DNA of 64,000 nucleotides from Burkholderiaceae bacterium (GTDB lineage: Bacteria; Pseudomonadota; Gammaproteobacteria; Burkholderiales; Burkholderiaceae_E), in the NCBI GenBank assembly GCA_024637155.1, contig JAGXFR010000037.1:16527-80526 (forward strand), given 5' to 3'. The notes below the pieces were generated by a model. It made no database searches, was not told where the DNA came from, and was given only the letters and a program-made list of their open reading frames with translations. Below, piece by piece: positions 1 to 10,937 of this stretch. The stretch's first letter is position 1; each line of letters begins with the position of its first letter. The position numbers were made by a program, and so were the translations under genes.

Positions 1-306
1 ATCGCCAAATGGGTCATCTACGGCCTGATCGAAGCCGAGGAATATGGGATCACCCAGGCCAACGTCGCGCAACTGGCCAGGACGAGCACGGATCCGGTGG
101 TGATGCGCATCCTGGGCACGAGCGAGGATACCGGCAAGCTGCTCGGGCTCGACAAGGAGTGGATGGCGCGCGCGATCAAGGCCGTGGGCAATTACGGCGA
201 GATCTTCGAGCGTAACGTCGGCCCGAACACGGCGCTGGGCCTGCCGCGCGGCACCAATGCGCAATGGAACGAAGGTGGCCTGATGTACGCGCCACCCGTA
301 CGCTGA
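1..306 (+). CDS. aapJ: Amino-acid ABC transporter periplasmic binding protein, C-terminal end (partial)
   Basis: The reading frame is open from the first base of the window, so only the last 101 residues are visible and the start and signal peptide lie outside. The segment (IAKWVIYGLIEAEEYGIT near its beginning, then a pattern of WMARAIKAVGNYGEIFERNVG) matches the C-terminal lobe of the AapJ/BztA type of general L-amino-acid binding protein, which delivers amino acids to the membrane permease in the periplasm. The next three genes are two permeases and an ATPase of the same system, which fixes the assignment better than the fragment alone. A strong hairpin follows the stop codon. Confidence 0.85.
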   Translation: MAKWVIYGLIEAEEYGITQANVAQLARTSTDPVVMRILGTSEDTGKLLGLDKEWMARAIKAVGNYGEIFERNVGPNTALGLPRGTNAQWNEGGLMYAPPVR

Positions 307-322
307 GCCCTGCACGTCCCAG

Positions 323-350
323 CCGACGCGCCCGAAACGGGGTGCGTCGG
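323..350 (+). promoter_or_regulatory. Intercistronic hairpin between aapJ and aapQ
   Basis: Perfect 7-bp arms CCGACGC and GCGTCGG are extended inward by GCCC against GGGT, giving an 11-bp stem (one G-T wobble) with a six-base loop. No T-run follows, so it is unlikely to be a full terminator. A hairpin placed directly after a binding-protein gene commonly protects the upstream mRNA and lets the binding protein be made in excess over the permease. That role is inferred from position. Confidence 0.5.
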
Positions 351-377
351 CGCTTGCGCGCCTGAGAGGGACCCACG

Positions 378-1556
378 ATGCCCGATCGAGCACCACCGAA
401 GCGCCGCGACTGGTCCTGGCGCAGCCAGGCTTTTCGCGGCCTGATCTACCAGGTTCTGGCCGTCACGCTGATCGGCCTGGGCGTCTGGTATCTGGCGCAC
501 AACACGCTGGCCAACATGGAAGCCCGCGGCATCCAGAGCGGCTTCGACTTCCTGCTGCAGCCGGCGGGCTTCGACATCGGCGAGTCGGTCATTCCCTACG
601 ATGCGCTGGACCCCTACTGGTCCGCATTTCTCGTCGGCATTCTCAACACGCTGCGCGTGGCGATCATCGGCGTGGTGCTGGCGACCCTGATCGGCACGGT
701 GCTGGGCATTGGCCGCTTCTCGCGCAACGCGCTGGTGCGGGGCTTCTGCTACGGCTACGTCGAACTGTTCCGCAACATCCCGGTGTTGCTGCAGCTGCTG
801 ATGTGGTACCTGCTGTTCGCGGACGTATTCCCGGCCATCGCGGACGCACTGTCGCTCTTCGGCGTGTTCTGGATCAGCAAGAACGGCTTCTCCTTCCCGG
901 CTCCCATCTGGGCGCTGGGACACGCGTTGGCTGGCGTCGGCGCGCTGGTGGGGTTGGTCGCGGCCATTGCGTATCGCAAGTGGGTGCTGCGCCAGTTCGA
1001 ACTCACCGGCCAGGTCCGCAGCCTGTTCTGGGTTCCCGTTGCGATTGTGCTGGTCAGCGCGCTGCTCGGCTGGGTGGTCGGCGGCATGCCGAACAATTGG
1101 GACGTGCCCCAGCCCGGCCGGTTCACGATGGAGGGCGGCGCGGCGGCGACCCCGGAGTTCCTGTCGGTTCTGTTCGGACTCGTCCTGTACACCTCGGCGT
1201 TCATCGCCGAAGTGGTCCGCGCCGGCATCGCTTCCGTATCGCACGGACAGATCGAAGCGGCCTCGAGCATTGGGTTGAACAAGCAGCAATCGATGCGGCT
1301 GGTGATCCTGCCCCAGGCGCTGCGGGTGATCATCCCGCCGATCACCAGCCAGTACCTGAACCTGACGAAGAACTCGTCGCTCGCGGTGGCGATCGGCTAC
1401 CCCGACGTGGTATCCATCGCCAGCACCGCGCTCAACCAGACCGGTCGCGCGGTCGAATGCATCGCCATCATCATGCTCGTCTACCTGACGACGTCGCTGT
1501 CGACCTCGTGGTTCATGAACTGGTACAACGCGCGCGCCGCGATCAAGGAGCGCTGA
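378..1556 (+). CDS. aapQ: Amino-acid ABC transporter permease (AapQ type)
   Basis: This 392-residue inner-membrane permease has an N-terminal membrane segment (about residues 20-40), a long periplasmic/cytoplasmic insertion and a C-terminal block of transmembrane helices. The ATPase-contact EAA loop reads GQIEAASSIGLNKQQSM followed by LPQALRVIIPP near residues 290-315. Large size with split transmembrane blocks is typical of AapQ/BztB rather than the short HisM/HisQ permeases. GAGAGGG lies upstream of the ATG. The stop is separated by one base from the aapM start, so translation is probably coupled. It should pair with AapM as the heterodimeric channel for polar and branched amino acids. Confidence 0.92.
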   Translation: MPDRAPPKRRDWSWRSQAFRGLIYQVLAVTLIGLGVWYLAHNTLANMEARGIQSGFDFLLQPAGFDIGESVIPYDALDPYWSAFLVGILNTLRVAIIGVVLATLIGTVLGIGRFSRNALVRGFCYGYVELFRNIPVLLQLLMWYLLFADVFPAIADALSLFGVFWISKNGFSFPAPIWALGHALAGVGALVGLVAAIAYRKWVLRQFELTGQVRSLFWVPVAIVLVSALLGWVVGGMPNNWDVPQPGRFTMEGGAAATPEFLSVLFGLVLYTSAFIAEVVRAGIASVSHGQIEAASSIGLNKQQSMRLVILPQALRVIIPPITSQYLNLTKNSSLAVAIGYPDVVSIASTALNQTGRAVECIAIIMLVYLTTSLSTSWFMNWYNARAAIKER

Positions 1557-1557
1557 G

Positions 1558-2664
1558 ATGGCTGCCGTCGTGTTCAAACCCATCGCGCCGCGCCCGGCAC
1601 CGATCCGAATGGAGGGCGTCGGACCCTGGATGCGCGCCAACCTGTTCGGCGACTGGGGCAGCATCCTGACCACCGTGATCGCCTCTGCGCTCCTGCTTTA
1701 CAGCCTGCCGGCGATCCTCAACTGGTCGCTCCTCGAGGCGGTCTTTGCCACGAATTACGAAGCCTGCCAGGCGGCGCGCGGCATCGGCGCGTGCTGGGGC
1801 GTGGTGCATGAGAAGTACCGCCTGATCATTTTCGGGCGCTTCCCCTACGAGGAGCAATGGCGACCCCTGCTGGCCACGGTGCTGCTGGTCGCGCTGTTGA
1901 TGATCAGTTGCGTGCGCATCTTCTGGCGCAGCTGGCTGGTCGGGTTGTGGGTCGTCGTGGTCGGCGCGTTCTTCGTCCTGATGCGCGGGGGCTGGTTCGG
2001 CCTGACGAGCGTGACCGCCGATTTATGGGGCGGGTTGCCGCTGACGATCATGCTCGCGGCGCTGAGCATCGTGGTCGCGTTCCCGCTCTCGATTCTGGTC
2101 GCGCTGGGCCGGCGTTCCGAGTTGCCGGCGATCCGCACCGTGTGCATCGTCTACATCGAACTGATCCGCGGCATCCCGCTGATCTCGGTGCTGTTCATGG
2201 CATCGTTCCTGTTCCCGCTGTTCATGCCGGTCGGCAAGTCACCCGACGTGCTGCTGCGGGTGTTTGTCGGCTTCACGCTCTTCGCCGCCGCCTACCTCGC
2301 CGAAATCGTACGAGGCGGCTTGCAGGCGATCCCATCGGGGCAGGTCGAAGCCGCGCACTCGCTCGGACTCACCTACTGGCAGACGCAGCGCAAGATCGTC
2401 CTTCCGCAGGCGCTGGCGATGGTCGTCCCGGGGATCATGAATACCTTCATCGGCATCTTCAAGGACACTTCGCTGGTGACGATCGTCAGTCTCTACGAGC
2501 TGACCGGGGCGCTCGGTCTGGCCCTGAATTCAGACGCCAACTGGCGCCCGTTCAAGATCGAGGGTTACCTGTTCATCACGCTGATCTATTTCGTCTTCTG
2601 CTTCGCGATGTCGCGCTACAGCCTGTGGATCGAAAAGCAGCTCTCCGTCAGCAAGAATCGCTAG
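1558..2664 (+). CDS. aapM: Amino-acid ABC transporter permease (AapM type)
   Basis: The second permease subunit has 368 residues. It has an N-terminal membrane helix near residues 35-55, a cysteine-containing loop, and a C-terminal BPD_transp_1 domain of about five helices. Its EAA loop reads GQVEAAHSLGLTYWQTQRK followed by IVLPQAL near residue 260. Its start lies one base after the aapQ stop, and aapP begins nine bases after its own stop, so the three genes form one transcription unit with aapJ. It probably forms the inner-membrane channel with AapQ. Specificity within L-amino acids cannot be read from the sequence. Confidence 0.92.
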   Translation: MAAVVFKPIAPRPAPIRMEGVGPWMRANLFGDWGSILTTVIASALLLYSLPAILNWSLLEAVFATNYEACQAARGIGACWGVVHEKYRLIIFGRFPYEEQWRPLLATVLLVALLMISCVRIFWRSWLVGLWVVVVGAFFVLMRGGWFGLTSVTADLWGGLPLTIMLAALSIVVAFPLSILVALGRRSELPAIRTVCIVYIELIRGIPLISVLFMASFLFPLFMPVGKSPDVLLRVFVGFTLFAAAYLAEIVRGGLQAIPSGQVEAAHSLGLTYWQTQRKIVLPQALAMVVPGIMNTFIGIFKDTSLVTIVSLYELTGALGLALNSDANWRPFKIEGYLFITLIYFVFCFAMSRYSLWIEKQLSVSKNR

Positions 2665-2673
2665 GAACCGGAC

Positions 2674-3417
2674 ATGAGCGAACCGATCATCCTCTTCGAC
2701 AAGGTCAACAAGTGGTACGGAAACGACTTTCACGTGCTGCGCGACATCGACCTGGCGGTCGCCGCGGGCGAGCGAATCGTCATTTGCGGTCCGTCGGGTT
2801 CAGGTAAGTCCACGCTGATTCGCTGCATCAACCGGCTCGAGGAACATCAGGAAGGGCGGCTGGTGATCGACGGCATCGAAATGACCGACGACATCCACGC
2901 GATCGACCAGATCCGGCGCAAGGTCGGCATCGTGTTTCAGCAGTTCAACCTGTTTCCGCACATCACTGTCCTCGAGAACCTCACGCTCGCGCCGATGTGG
3001 GTGGGCAAGATGCCCAAGAAAGAGGCCGAGGAGCGCGCGATGGAACAACTCGAGCGGGTAAGGATCGCCGAGCAGGCGCTCAAGTACCCGCTGCAGCTCT
3101 CGGGCGGTCAGCAACAGCGCGTGGCGATCGCCCGGGCGCTATGCCTGACGCCCAAGATCATGATGTTCGACGAGCCGACTTCGGCGTTGGATCCGGAGAT
3201 GATCAAGGAAGTGCTCGACGTGATGATCGAGCTCGCCGACCAGGGCATGACGATGCTGTGCGTCACCCACGAAATGGCCTTCGCCAAGGCGGTGGCCGAC
3301 CGGGTGATCTTCATGGACATGGGGCAGATCGTCGAGGAAAACAGTCCGGCCGAGTTCTTCGACAATCCGAAGAACGAGCGCACGAAGGACTTCCTCTCGA
3401 AGATCATCGACCACTGA
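2674..3417 (+). CDS. aapP: Amino-acid ABC transporter ATPase (AapP type)
   Basis: This 247-residue cytoplasmic ATPase has Walker [10 protein letters not shown] at residues 39-47, a Q-loop in [10 protein letters not shown], the signature LSGGQQQR and Walker [14 protein letters not shown], followed by the switch histidine in VTHEM. Size and motifs fit the PAAT (polar amino acid) ATPase family. It is the last gene of the aap operon and energises the AapQ/AapM channel. Downstream lie a small hairpin and then the repeat element described below, with the next gene on the opposite strand. Confidence 0.95.
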   Translation: MSEPIILFDKVNKWYGNDFHVLRDIDLAVAAGERIVICGPSGSGKSTLIRCINRLEEHQEGRLVIDGIEMTDDIHAIDQIRRKVGIVFQQFNLFPHITVLENLTLAPMWVGKMPKKEAEERAMEQLERVRIAEQALKYPLQLSGGQQQRVAIARALCLTPKIMMFDEPTSALDPEMIKEVLDVMIELADQGMTMLCVTHEMAFAKAVADRVIFMDMGQIVEENSPAEFFDNPKNERTKDFLSKIIDH

Positions 3418-3431
3418 GGGGCGCGGTCCTC

Positions 3432-3456
3432 AGGAGACGTCGCTCGCGGGTCTCCT
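3432..3456 (+). terminator. Possible hairpin after aapP
   Basis: AGGAGAC and GTCTCCT form a 7-bp perfect stem around an 11-base loop, starting 15 bases after the aapP stop. There is no T-run, so it may be a weak terminator or an RNA 3' stabiliser. Confidence 0.3.
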
Positions 3457-3458
3457 CG

Positions 3459-4018
3459 TGGCGCGCTGTCGTCAGGCGTCCTTGAGTCGCCGCCTCGATA
3501 CCGGCTTGGTCAGGACGCCTGACCACATCACGCTTTGAGGCAACTCCGCGCGTGGTTCAGCAAGTCGGCAAGCACAGCCCTCGTGCCAGCAATCGATGCG
3601 GCGGCACCAGTCTGGTGCGCTCAAGTCTCCCGCAAATATCGCAGCGGCGCACCGCGCTCCCGCACACCCGATCGGCCCGTTATCCGATCGGGTGCGCGTC
3701 CGCCAGCGGCGCGCTCGGGAATGCAGTGGCGTGCATATGAGTGTGCGTGTTCGACTGAGGGCTGCGTGCGTCGTCGTTCTGCTTGCTGGCCCATGCCCTC
3801 GCCGGCGGGCGGCCTCGCGGCGCATGGCGCCCGGGTCACGTGCCGGGCGCCCGCTGCGAGACGCTTCGCCGTCGTTGCTGCGCGCGTGGAGCGTGAGCCA
3901 CGCTGCTGAATCGCAGCGGCTGCCGGCGTGCCGAGACGCCCCTCAGCGCGGTGTGGTCAGGCGTCCGCACTAAGTGGATAACGGGCCACGACTGCGGGCG
4001 CCTGACCGCGGCGCGCCA
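3459..4018 (+). repeat. Dispersed hairpin-capped intergenic repeat, copy A
   Basis: This fills most of the gap between the convergent aapP and helicase genes. The outer ends are perfect 8-bp inverted repeats, TGGCGCGC and GCGCGCCA. Just inside lie two hairpins. The left has 11-bp perfect arms GTCAGGCGTCC/GGACGCCTGAC (3471-3481, 3513-3523). The right has 15-bp arms with one mismatch (GGTCAGGCGTCCGCA at 3955-3969, paired with 3993-4007). The two end hairpins are recognisably reverse complements of each other. The core includes a palindrome with arms GGCGCCCGG/CCGGGCGCC around GTCACGTG (3826-3851). Copy B matches in the opposite orientation: both end hairpins, the stretch next to the left hairpin (about 3524-3570), about 3665-3735 and about 3780-3910. 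Open frames inside it show no family I recognise and I treat it as non-coding. It resembles a MITE-like or REP-like element, but I cannot name a family. Confidence 0.85.
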
Positions 4019-4083
4019 GACGGCAGCCGGCCGTAAGCAGGATCACAAGAAACAGACGGGGACAGGATCGCTGGAGGAGAGAC

Positions 4084-5505
4084 CTAGAACTTCTTGCCGC
4101 CCAGCAGCGCCGCGAGTTGGCGCTTGGGCTGGCGCGGGGGAACGGTGCGCGACTCCAGCGCGCCGGTCGTCTTCGCGTCAGACTGCGCATCCTCGCCTTG
4201 GGCGGGAGCGGCACCCGCGGGCTCGTAGGGTCTCGAGAAGAACGGGTCGCTCGACTGGCCCGCGCCCGTTGGCAACACGCTGGCGACGCGGCGTGGCGCA
4301 TGGCGTTCGCGTGCAACGCGCGGCGGGCGATCCACGCGACCCGGCGGCTCGCGCCGCGCGGGCAGGACGACGTCGAGGCTTTCAACCGGCAGCTTGCGCC
4401 GCAGCAGCTTCTCGATCTCGACGAGCAGCCTCTCATCGACCGGACTCATCACCGAGAGCGCGACGCCACTGGCGCCGGCGCGGCCGGTGCGTCCGATGCG
4501 GTGGATGTAATCCTCCGCAGCGTACGGCAGGTCATAGTTGATTACGGCCGGCAATTCGACGATGTCGAGCCCCCGCGCCGCAACGTCGGTGGCCACCAGC
4601 ACCCGCGTCTCGCCCTTCTTGAAGGCCTCGAGCGTGGCGAGGCGCTCCTGTTGCGACTTGTCGCCGTGTATTGCGGCGGCATTGAGCCCATCGAGTTCCA
4701 GCTGACGGGCAAGGCGGCCGGCACCGATTTTCGTGTTGCTGAACACGAGCACCTGCGCCAGGTCGCGATCGCGGATCAACTGCGCGACGGCCGCCCGCTT
4801 CGCCTCGACGCTGGCCACCTTGTACACCGACTGCTCGACATTGTCTGCGGTTGCATTGCGCGCCGCGACTTCGATCGTCACCGGATCGTTGAGAAAGGTG
4901 CCGGCGAGCTTGCGGATTTCGTTGGCGAAGGTTGCCGAGAACATCAGGTTCTGGCGCTTCACCGGAAGCACGGAGAGGATGCGCTGGATGTCCGGCAGGA
5001 AGCCCATGTCGAGCATCCGGTCCGCCTCGTCGAGGACGAGGATCTCGGCCTGAGACAGGTTCACGGTCTTCTGCCCCAGGTGATCGAGCAGCCGGCCCGG
5101 CGTTGCGATCAGCACCTCGCAGCCCTTGCGCAGCGCGAGGTACTGCGGAGCGATGTCGACCCCGCCGTAGACCACCGCGGCGCGCAGCCCGGTGTGCTTG
5201 GCGTACTCGCGGAAGTTCACGTAGATCTGGTCCGCCAGTTCCCGCGTGGGCGCGAGCACCAGCGCGCGGACCGGGTGACGCGCCGGCGAGGCACTGGTGT
5301 TGGCCATCGGCATCAGGCGCTGGAGGATCGGGAGTGCGAAGCCGGCGGTCTTGCCGGTGCCGGTCTGGGCTGCGCCCATCACGTCGCGCCCCTGCATCAC
5401 CACGGGGATCGCCTCCGCCTGAATCGGCGTCGGCTCCCGATAACCCATCTCCGAGACGGCGCGCAGGATTGGTTCCGCGAGCCCGTAGTCTGAAAAAGCT
5501 GTCAA
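4084..5505 (-). CDS. rhlE: DEAD-box ATP-dependent RNA helicase, RhlE type
   Basis: The motifs run in order: Q-motif region PTPIQAEAIPVV, motif I AQTGTGKT, motif II VLDEADRMLDMGF, motif III FSATF, and motif VI HRIGRTGR. A basic, low-complexity C-terminal tail of about 100 residues (rich in R, P, A) ends in LLGGKKF, typical of RhlE-like helicases that remodel rRNA during ribosome assembly and cold response. I place the start at a TTG (LTAFSDYGL...) because homologues begin with this short sequence and AGAGGAC lies upstream. The frame stays open further upstream without resembling the family. The protein is 473 residues. Confidence 0.88.
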   Translation of the reverse strand: MTAFSDYGLAEPILRAVSEMGYREPTPIQAEAIPVVMQGRDVMGAAQTGTGKTAGFALPILQRLMPMANTSASPARHPVRALVLAPTRELADQIYVNFREYAKHTGLRAAVVYGGVDIAPQYLALRKGCEVLIATPGRLLDHLGQKTVNLSQAEILVLDEADRMLDMGFLPDIQRILSVLPVKRQNLMFSATFANEIRKLAGTFLNDPVTIEVAARNATADNVEQSVYKVASVEAKRAAVAQLIRDRDLAQVLVFSNTKIGAGRLARQLELDGLNAAAIHGDKSQQERLATLEAFKKGETRVLVATDVAARGLDIVELPAVINYDLPYAAEDYIHRIGRTGRAGASGVALSVMSPVDERLLVEIEKLLRRKLPVESLDVVLPARREPPGRVDRPPRVARERHAPRRVASVLPTGAGQSSDPFFSRPYEPAGAAPAQGEDAQSDAKTTGALESRTVPPRQPKRQLAALLGGKKF

Positions 5506-5633
5506 GTTGTGTGATCGTCCTCTTGTTGCGATCCCCTGCGCAGTGCGCCGAGGCTCGAATTGTGCGCTCTCGCGCCGGCAATGCAACCGAATATGCGGCG
5601 GGCCGTTGCGCGCGGGTCACGCCCGTACAGCGT

Positions 5634-5712
5634 TGGTGGGCCCCCCGGGAGTCGAACCCGGCACCGACGGATTATGAGTCCGCTGCTCTAACCAAGCATG
5701 AGCTAGAGGCCC
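5634..5712 (-). tRNA. tRNA with CAU anticodon, probably tRNA-Ile2 (lysidine type)
   Basis: The full cloverleaf can be drawn: acceptor GGGCCTC/GGGGCCC, D-stem GCTC/GAGC, anticodon stem GCGGA/TCCGT with loop CTCATAA, T-stem CCGGG/CCCGG with TTCGACT, discriminator A and encoded CCA, 79 bases in all. The anticodon CAT could be Met or Ile2. The C4-G69 and C5-G68 acceptor pairs are those recognised by TilS in E. coli, so Ile2 (C34 converted to lysidine, reading AUA) is favoured over elongator Met. It starts 12 bases after the rpoD stop and is probably co-transcribed and processed from that message. Confidence 0.93.
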
Positions 5713-5724
5713 TGCGGGAAGCCT

Positions 5725-8448
<2,724 letters not shown>

Positions 8449-8595
8449 GAGTGCTCCTCTCTTCAGTTGCCGCGTCGATCCCTGCGGCGAATGCCTCGTA
8501 CCGGGTCGAAACGAGCGGCGCGGCACAACGCCGGTTGACCTACGCTTGAGACTGGCGGGCGCGCCGTACAGTACTTGGGGTAACCTGCTAGTTTA

Positions 8596-10383
8596 TCAAG
8601 ACCGCCGCCGAAGCGCCACCAATTCCTGATATCGGGACCGATCCGCTTCCGAATCGATGCCGCCGGCGACGAGTTCATCGATCGCCTCGCGGATCAGGCG
8701 GTCGCGCAACTGCGCAAGCGCACCGTCGAACTCGGTCTGCAGTTCGGCAGGCGCAAATTCCGACAGTCCGTCCCAGTCGCGCGCGACGTCGCCCGCGACC
8801 AGATCCACCTCCTCGGGCCAGGCACCCCGCAGGGCTTCGCAGGCGAGCGCAAGCGACGCGCCCTGCGGCAACGCCGCGACGGCGTCGAACCACGCGAGCA
8901 GGCGATCAGGCAGCCAGTCGCGCTCGAGTGACGCGTCCGTCACGAGCCGGGGCCGCAACGCGGTGAGCACGCGCACGCGCCGCTCCAGGCTCGGCAGCCC
9001 GGCACCCATGCGCGACAAGCGTGTCGCGGGCCGCGCGCCGCTCGTTGGCGCGGCTGCATTCGGGCCAGACGCCCGAGTTCCGCGCTCCTGCTGCGCCGCG
9101 CCGGCCAGGTATCGTTCCATTTCGGTCACCGAGATCCTCGCCAGCTCGGCGATGCGGTGCGTGAGCTGCAGGAGCAGTCCCGGGGCGGGCAACTGCGCCA
9201 ACAGGGGCTGAGCCAGCGCCTGCAGCCGGGCGCGGCCCTCGGCCGTGGCCAGATCCACCCTGGCGGTCAGCGCGCCGATGAGGAATTCCGAGAGCGGCGT
9301 CGCGGCGGCCAGCGCTGCCTGCATCCCCTCGCTGCCGGCTTCTCGCACGAAACTGTCGGGATCATGCCCGTCGGGCAGGAACAGGAACTCGATTTCCTTG
9401 GTATCCGAGGCCTGGGGCAGGCTGGCCTCGAGCGCGCGCCATGCCGCCTTGCGCCCGGCGGCGTCGCCGTCGAAGGAGAACACGACCCGATCGACGAGCC
9501 GCAGCAGCTTGCGCACATGGTCCGGCGTGGTGGCCGTGCCGAGGGTGGCAACTGCGTTGCCGACGCCGTGCTGGGCGAGCATCACGACGTCCATGTAGCC
9601 CTCGACAACGACCGCAAAACCCTGCTTCCTCAGTTCGTCGCGCGCCTCGAACAAACCATACAGTTCGCGCCCCTTCGAGAATACGGGGGTCTCGGGCGAA
9701 TTCAGGTACTTCGGTTCGCCCGGCCCGAGCACGCGGCCACCAAAGCCGATGGTCTTGCCGCGCGGATTGCGGATCGGGAACATCACCCGGTCGCGAAACC
9801 GGTCGTAACGCTTGCGCTTGCCTCCCGGCGATTCCGGATCGCCGTCGATCACCAGTCCGGCCGTCACGAGTTCGGCGCATTCGTAATCGGGCACGGCCGC
9901 CTGCAGCGAGCGCCAGGCCTCGGGAGCGTAGCCGATGCCATAGAGCGCGGCGGTCTCCCCGGTGAGTCCGCGCCCGCGCAGATAGGCGATCGCGCGTTCC
10001 GAATCCCGCAGCCGGCTGCGGTAGAACTTCTCCGCCGCGGCGAGCGTCTCGAGCAGATCCGGAGCCGCGCGGGACGGCTCGCCGCGACCCGCCGTCTGCG
10101 GGACGCTCAACCCGACCGATTCGGCGAGATCGCCAATCGCCTCGACGTAGGAAAGGCCGGCTTGCTCCATCACGAAGCCGATCGCCGAACCATGCGCGCC
10201 GCAGCCGAAGCAGTGGTAGAACTGCTTGGTCGGGCTGACGGTGAAGGAGGCGCTCTTTTCCGCGTGGAACGGGCACAGCCCCTGATAGTTGGCGCCCGCC
10301 TTGCGCAAGGGCACGCTGCGGCCCACGACCTCGACGATATCGAGCCGCGCGAGCAGTTCCTGGATGAACTCGTGCGGAATCAC
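8596..10383 (-). CDS. dnaG: DNA primase DnaG
   Basis: This 595-residue primase makes RNA primers at the replication fork. The N-terminal CHC2 zinc-binding domain has CPFH (residue about 37) and CFGCG (about 60). It is followed by the catalytic core with FGGRVLGPGEPKYLNSPET, and by the TOPRIM segment with VVEGYMDVV and FSFDGDAAGRKA. The C-terminal third is the less conserved DnaB-binding region. The ATG lies 10 bases beyond the yqeY stop, consistent with the rpsU-yqeY-dnaG-rpoD transcription unit. Confidence 0.97.
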   Translation of the reverse strand: MIPHEFIQELLARLDIVEVVGRSVPLRKAGANYQGLCPFHAEKSASFTVSPTKQFYHCFGCGAHGSAIGFVMEQAGLSYVEAIGDLAESVGLSVPQTAGRGEPSRAAPDLLETLAAAEKFYRSRLRDSERAIAYLRGRGLTGETAALYGIGYAPEAWRSLQAAVPDYECAELVTAGLVIDGDPESPGGKRKRYDRFRDRVMFPIRNPRGKTIGFGGRVLGPGEPKYLNSPETPVFSKGRELYGLFEARDELRKQGFAVVVEGYMDVVMLAQHGVGNAVATLGTATTPDHVRKLLRLVDRVVFSFDGDAAGRKAAWRALEASLPQASDTKEIEFLFLPDGHDPDSFVREAGSEGMQAALAAATPLSEFLIGALTARVDLATAEGRARLQALAQPLLAQLPAPGLLLQLTHRIAELARISVTEMERYLAGAAQQERGTRASGPNAAAPTSGARPATRLSRMGAGLPSLERRVRVLTALRPRLVTDASLERDWLPDRLLAWFDAVAALPQGASLALACEALRGAWPEEVDLVAGDVARDWDGLSEFAPAELQTEFDGALAQLRDRLIREAIDELVAGGIDSEADRSRYQELVALRRRS

Positions 10384-10393
10384 CGCGGCGCGG

Positions 10394-10837
10394 CTAGCGG
10401 GAAAGCTTCGAGCGAACCTGCCCCGAGACTGCCGACAGGTCGGCGCGTCCGGCCAGCTTCCCCTTGAGCAGGGCCATCACCTTGCCCATGTCCTGCGGCG
10501 AGCTGGCGCCGCACGCCCCGATCGCCGCCTCAATCTCGGCGTTCACCTCGGCGGCGCTTGCCTGCTGCGGCAGATAGACCGAGAGTACGTCGATTTCGGC
10601 GCGCTCCTTTTCGACCAGATCGGCGCGGCCGCCCTTGTCGAACTGCGCGATCGATTCGCGACGCTGCTTGATCAACCGGTCGAGCACCGCGATCACCTGC
10701 GCGTCGTCGAGCACGATGCGTTCGTCGACTTCTTTCTGCTGGATCGCGGCGAGCAGCATGCGGATCGGCGACAGGCGGCCGGCATCCCGGGCGCGCATCG
10801 CGGCCTTCATATCCTCGGCAATTCGCTCCTTGAGCAT
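10394..10837 (-). CDS. yqeY: GatB/YqeY domain protein
   Basis: This 147-residue protein of the YqeY family resembles the tail domain of the GatB amidotransferase subunit and may bind tRNA or act in translation quality control. The precise role is not established. Recognisable blocks are MLKERIAEDMKAAMRARD at the start, RLSPIRMLLAAIQQKEVDER, IAQFDKGGRADLVEKE, and the final GKVMALLKGKLAGRADLS. The ATG is preceded by GGGAGG. It sits between rpsU and dnaG, its usual position in betaproteobacteria. Confidence 0.93.
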   Translation of the reverse strand: MLKERIAEDMKAAMRARDAGRLSPIRMLLAAIQQKEVDERIVLDDAQVIAVLDRLIKQRRESIAQFDKGGRADLVEKERAEIDVLSVYLPQQASAAEVNAEIEAAIGACGASSPQDMGKVMALLKGKLAGRADLSAVSGQVRSKLSR

Positions 10838-10905
10838 CACGCGACCTCCCGGGTCAGCAAACGCCACTTCCCTCGAGGGGAACGGCAGGAAGGGGCGGAT
10901 TGGAA

Positions 10906-10928
10906 CAAAAAGCCCGCTGAAGCGGGCT
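10906..10928 (-). terminator. Intrinsic terminator/attenuator after rpsU
   Basis: On the minus strand a 7-bp GC-rich stem AGCCCGC/GCGGGCT with a four-base loop is followed by TTTTT. It lies immediately after the rpsU stop. In E. coli a partial terminator in the same place lets rpsU be made in large excess over dnaG and rpoD. The same role is inferred here. Confidence 0.8.
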
Positions 10929-10937
10929 TTCTGCGGA

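Noticed and set aside
192..1673. Long open frame (493 codons) on the minus strand opposite aapQ
   Set aside because: Shadow of the real gene: high GC gives few stops, the product has no recognisable motif, and the plus strand encodes a full permease.
3535..3909. Possible 124-residue protein inside repeat copy A
   Set aside because: The matching stretch in copy B is part of a different, much longer shadow frame with no common start or stop, and conservation covers hairpins and palindromes, so a non-coding element is the simpler reading.
5634..5712. tRNA gene considered as a phage or island attachment site
   Set aside because: No integrase gene and no repeated tRNA 3' end is seen nearby; flanking genes are core housekeeping genes.
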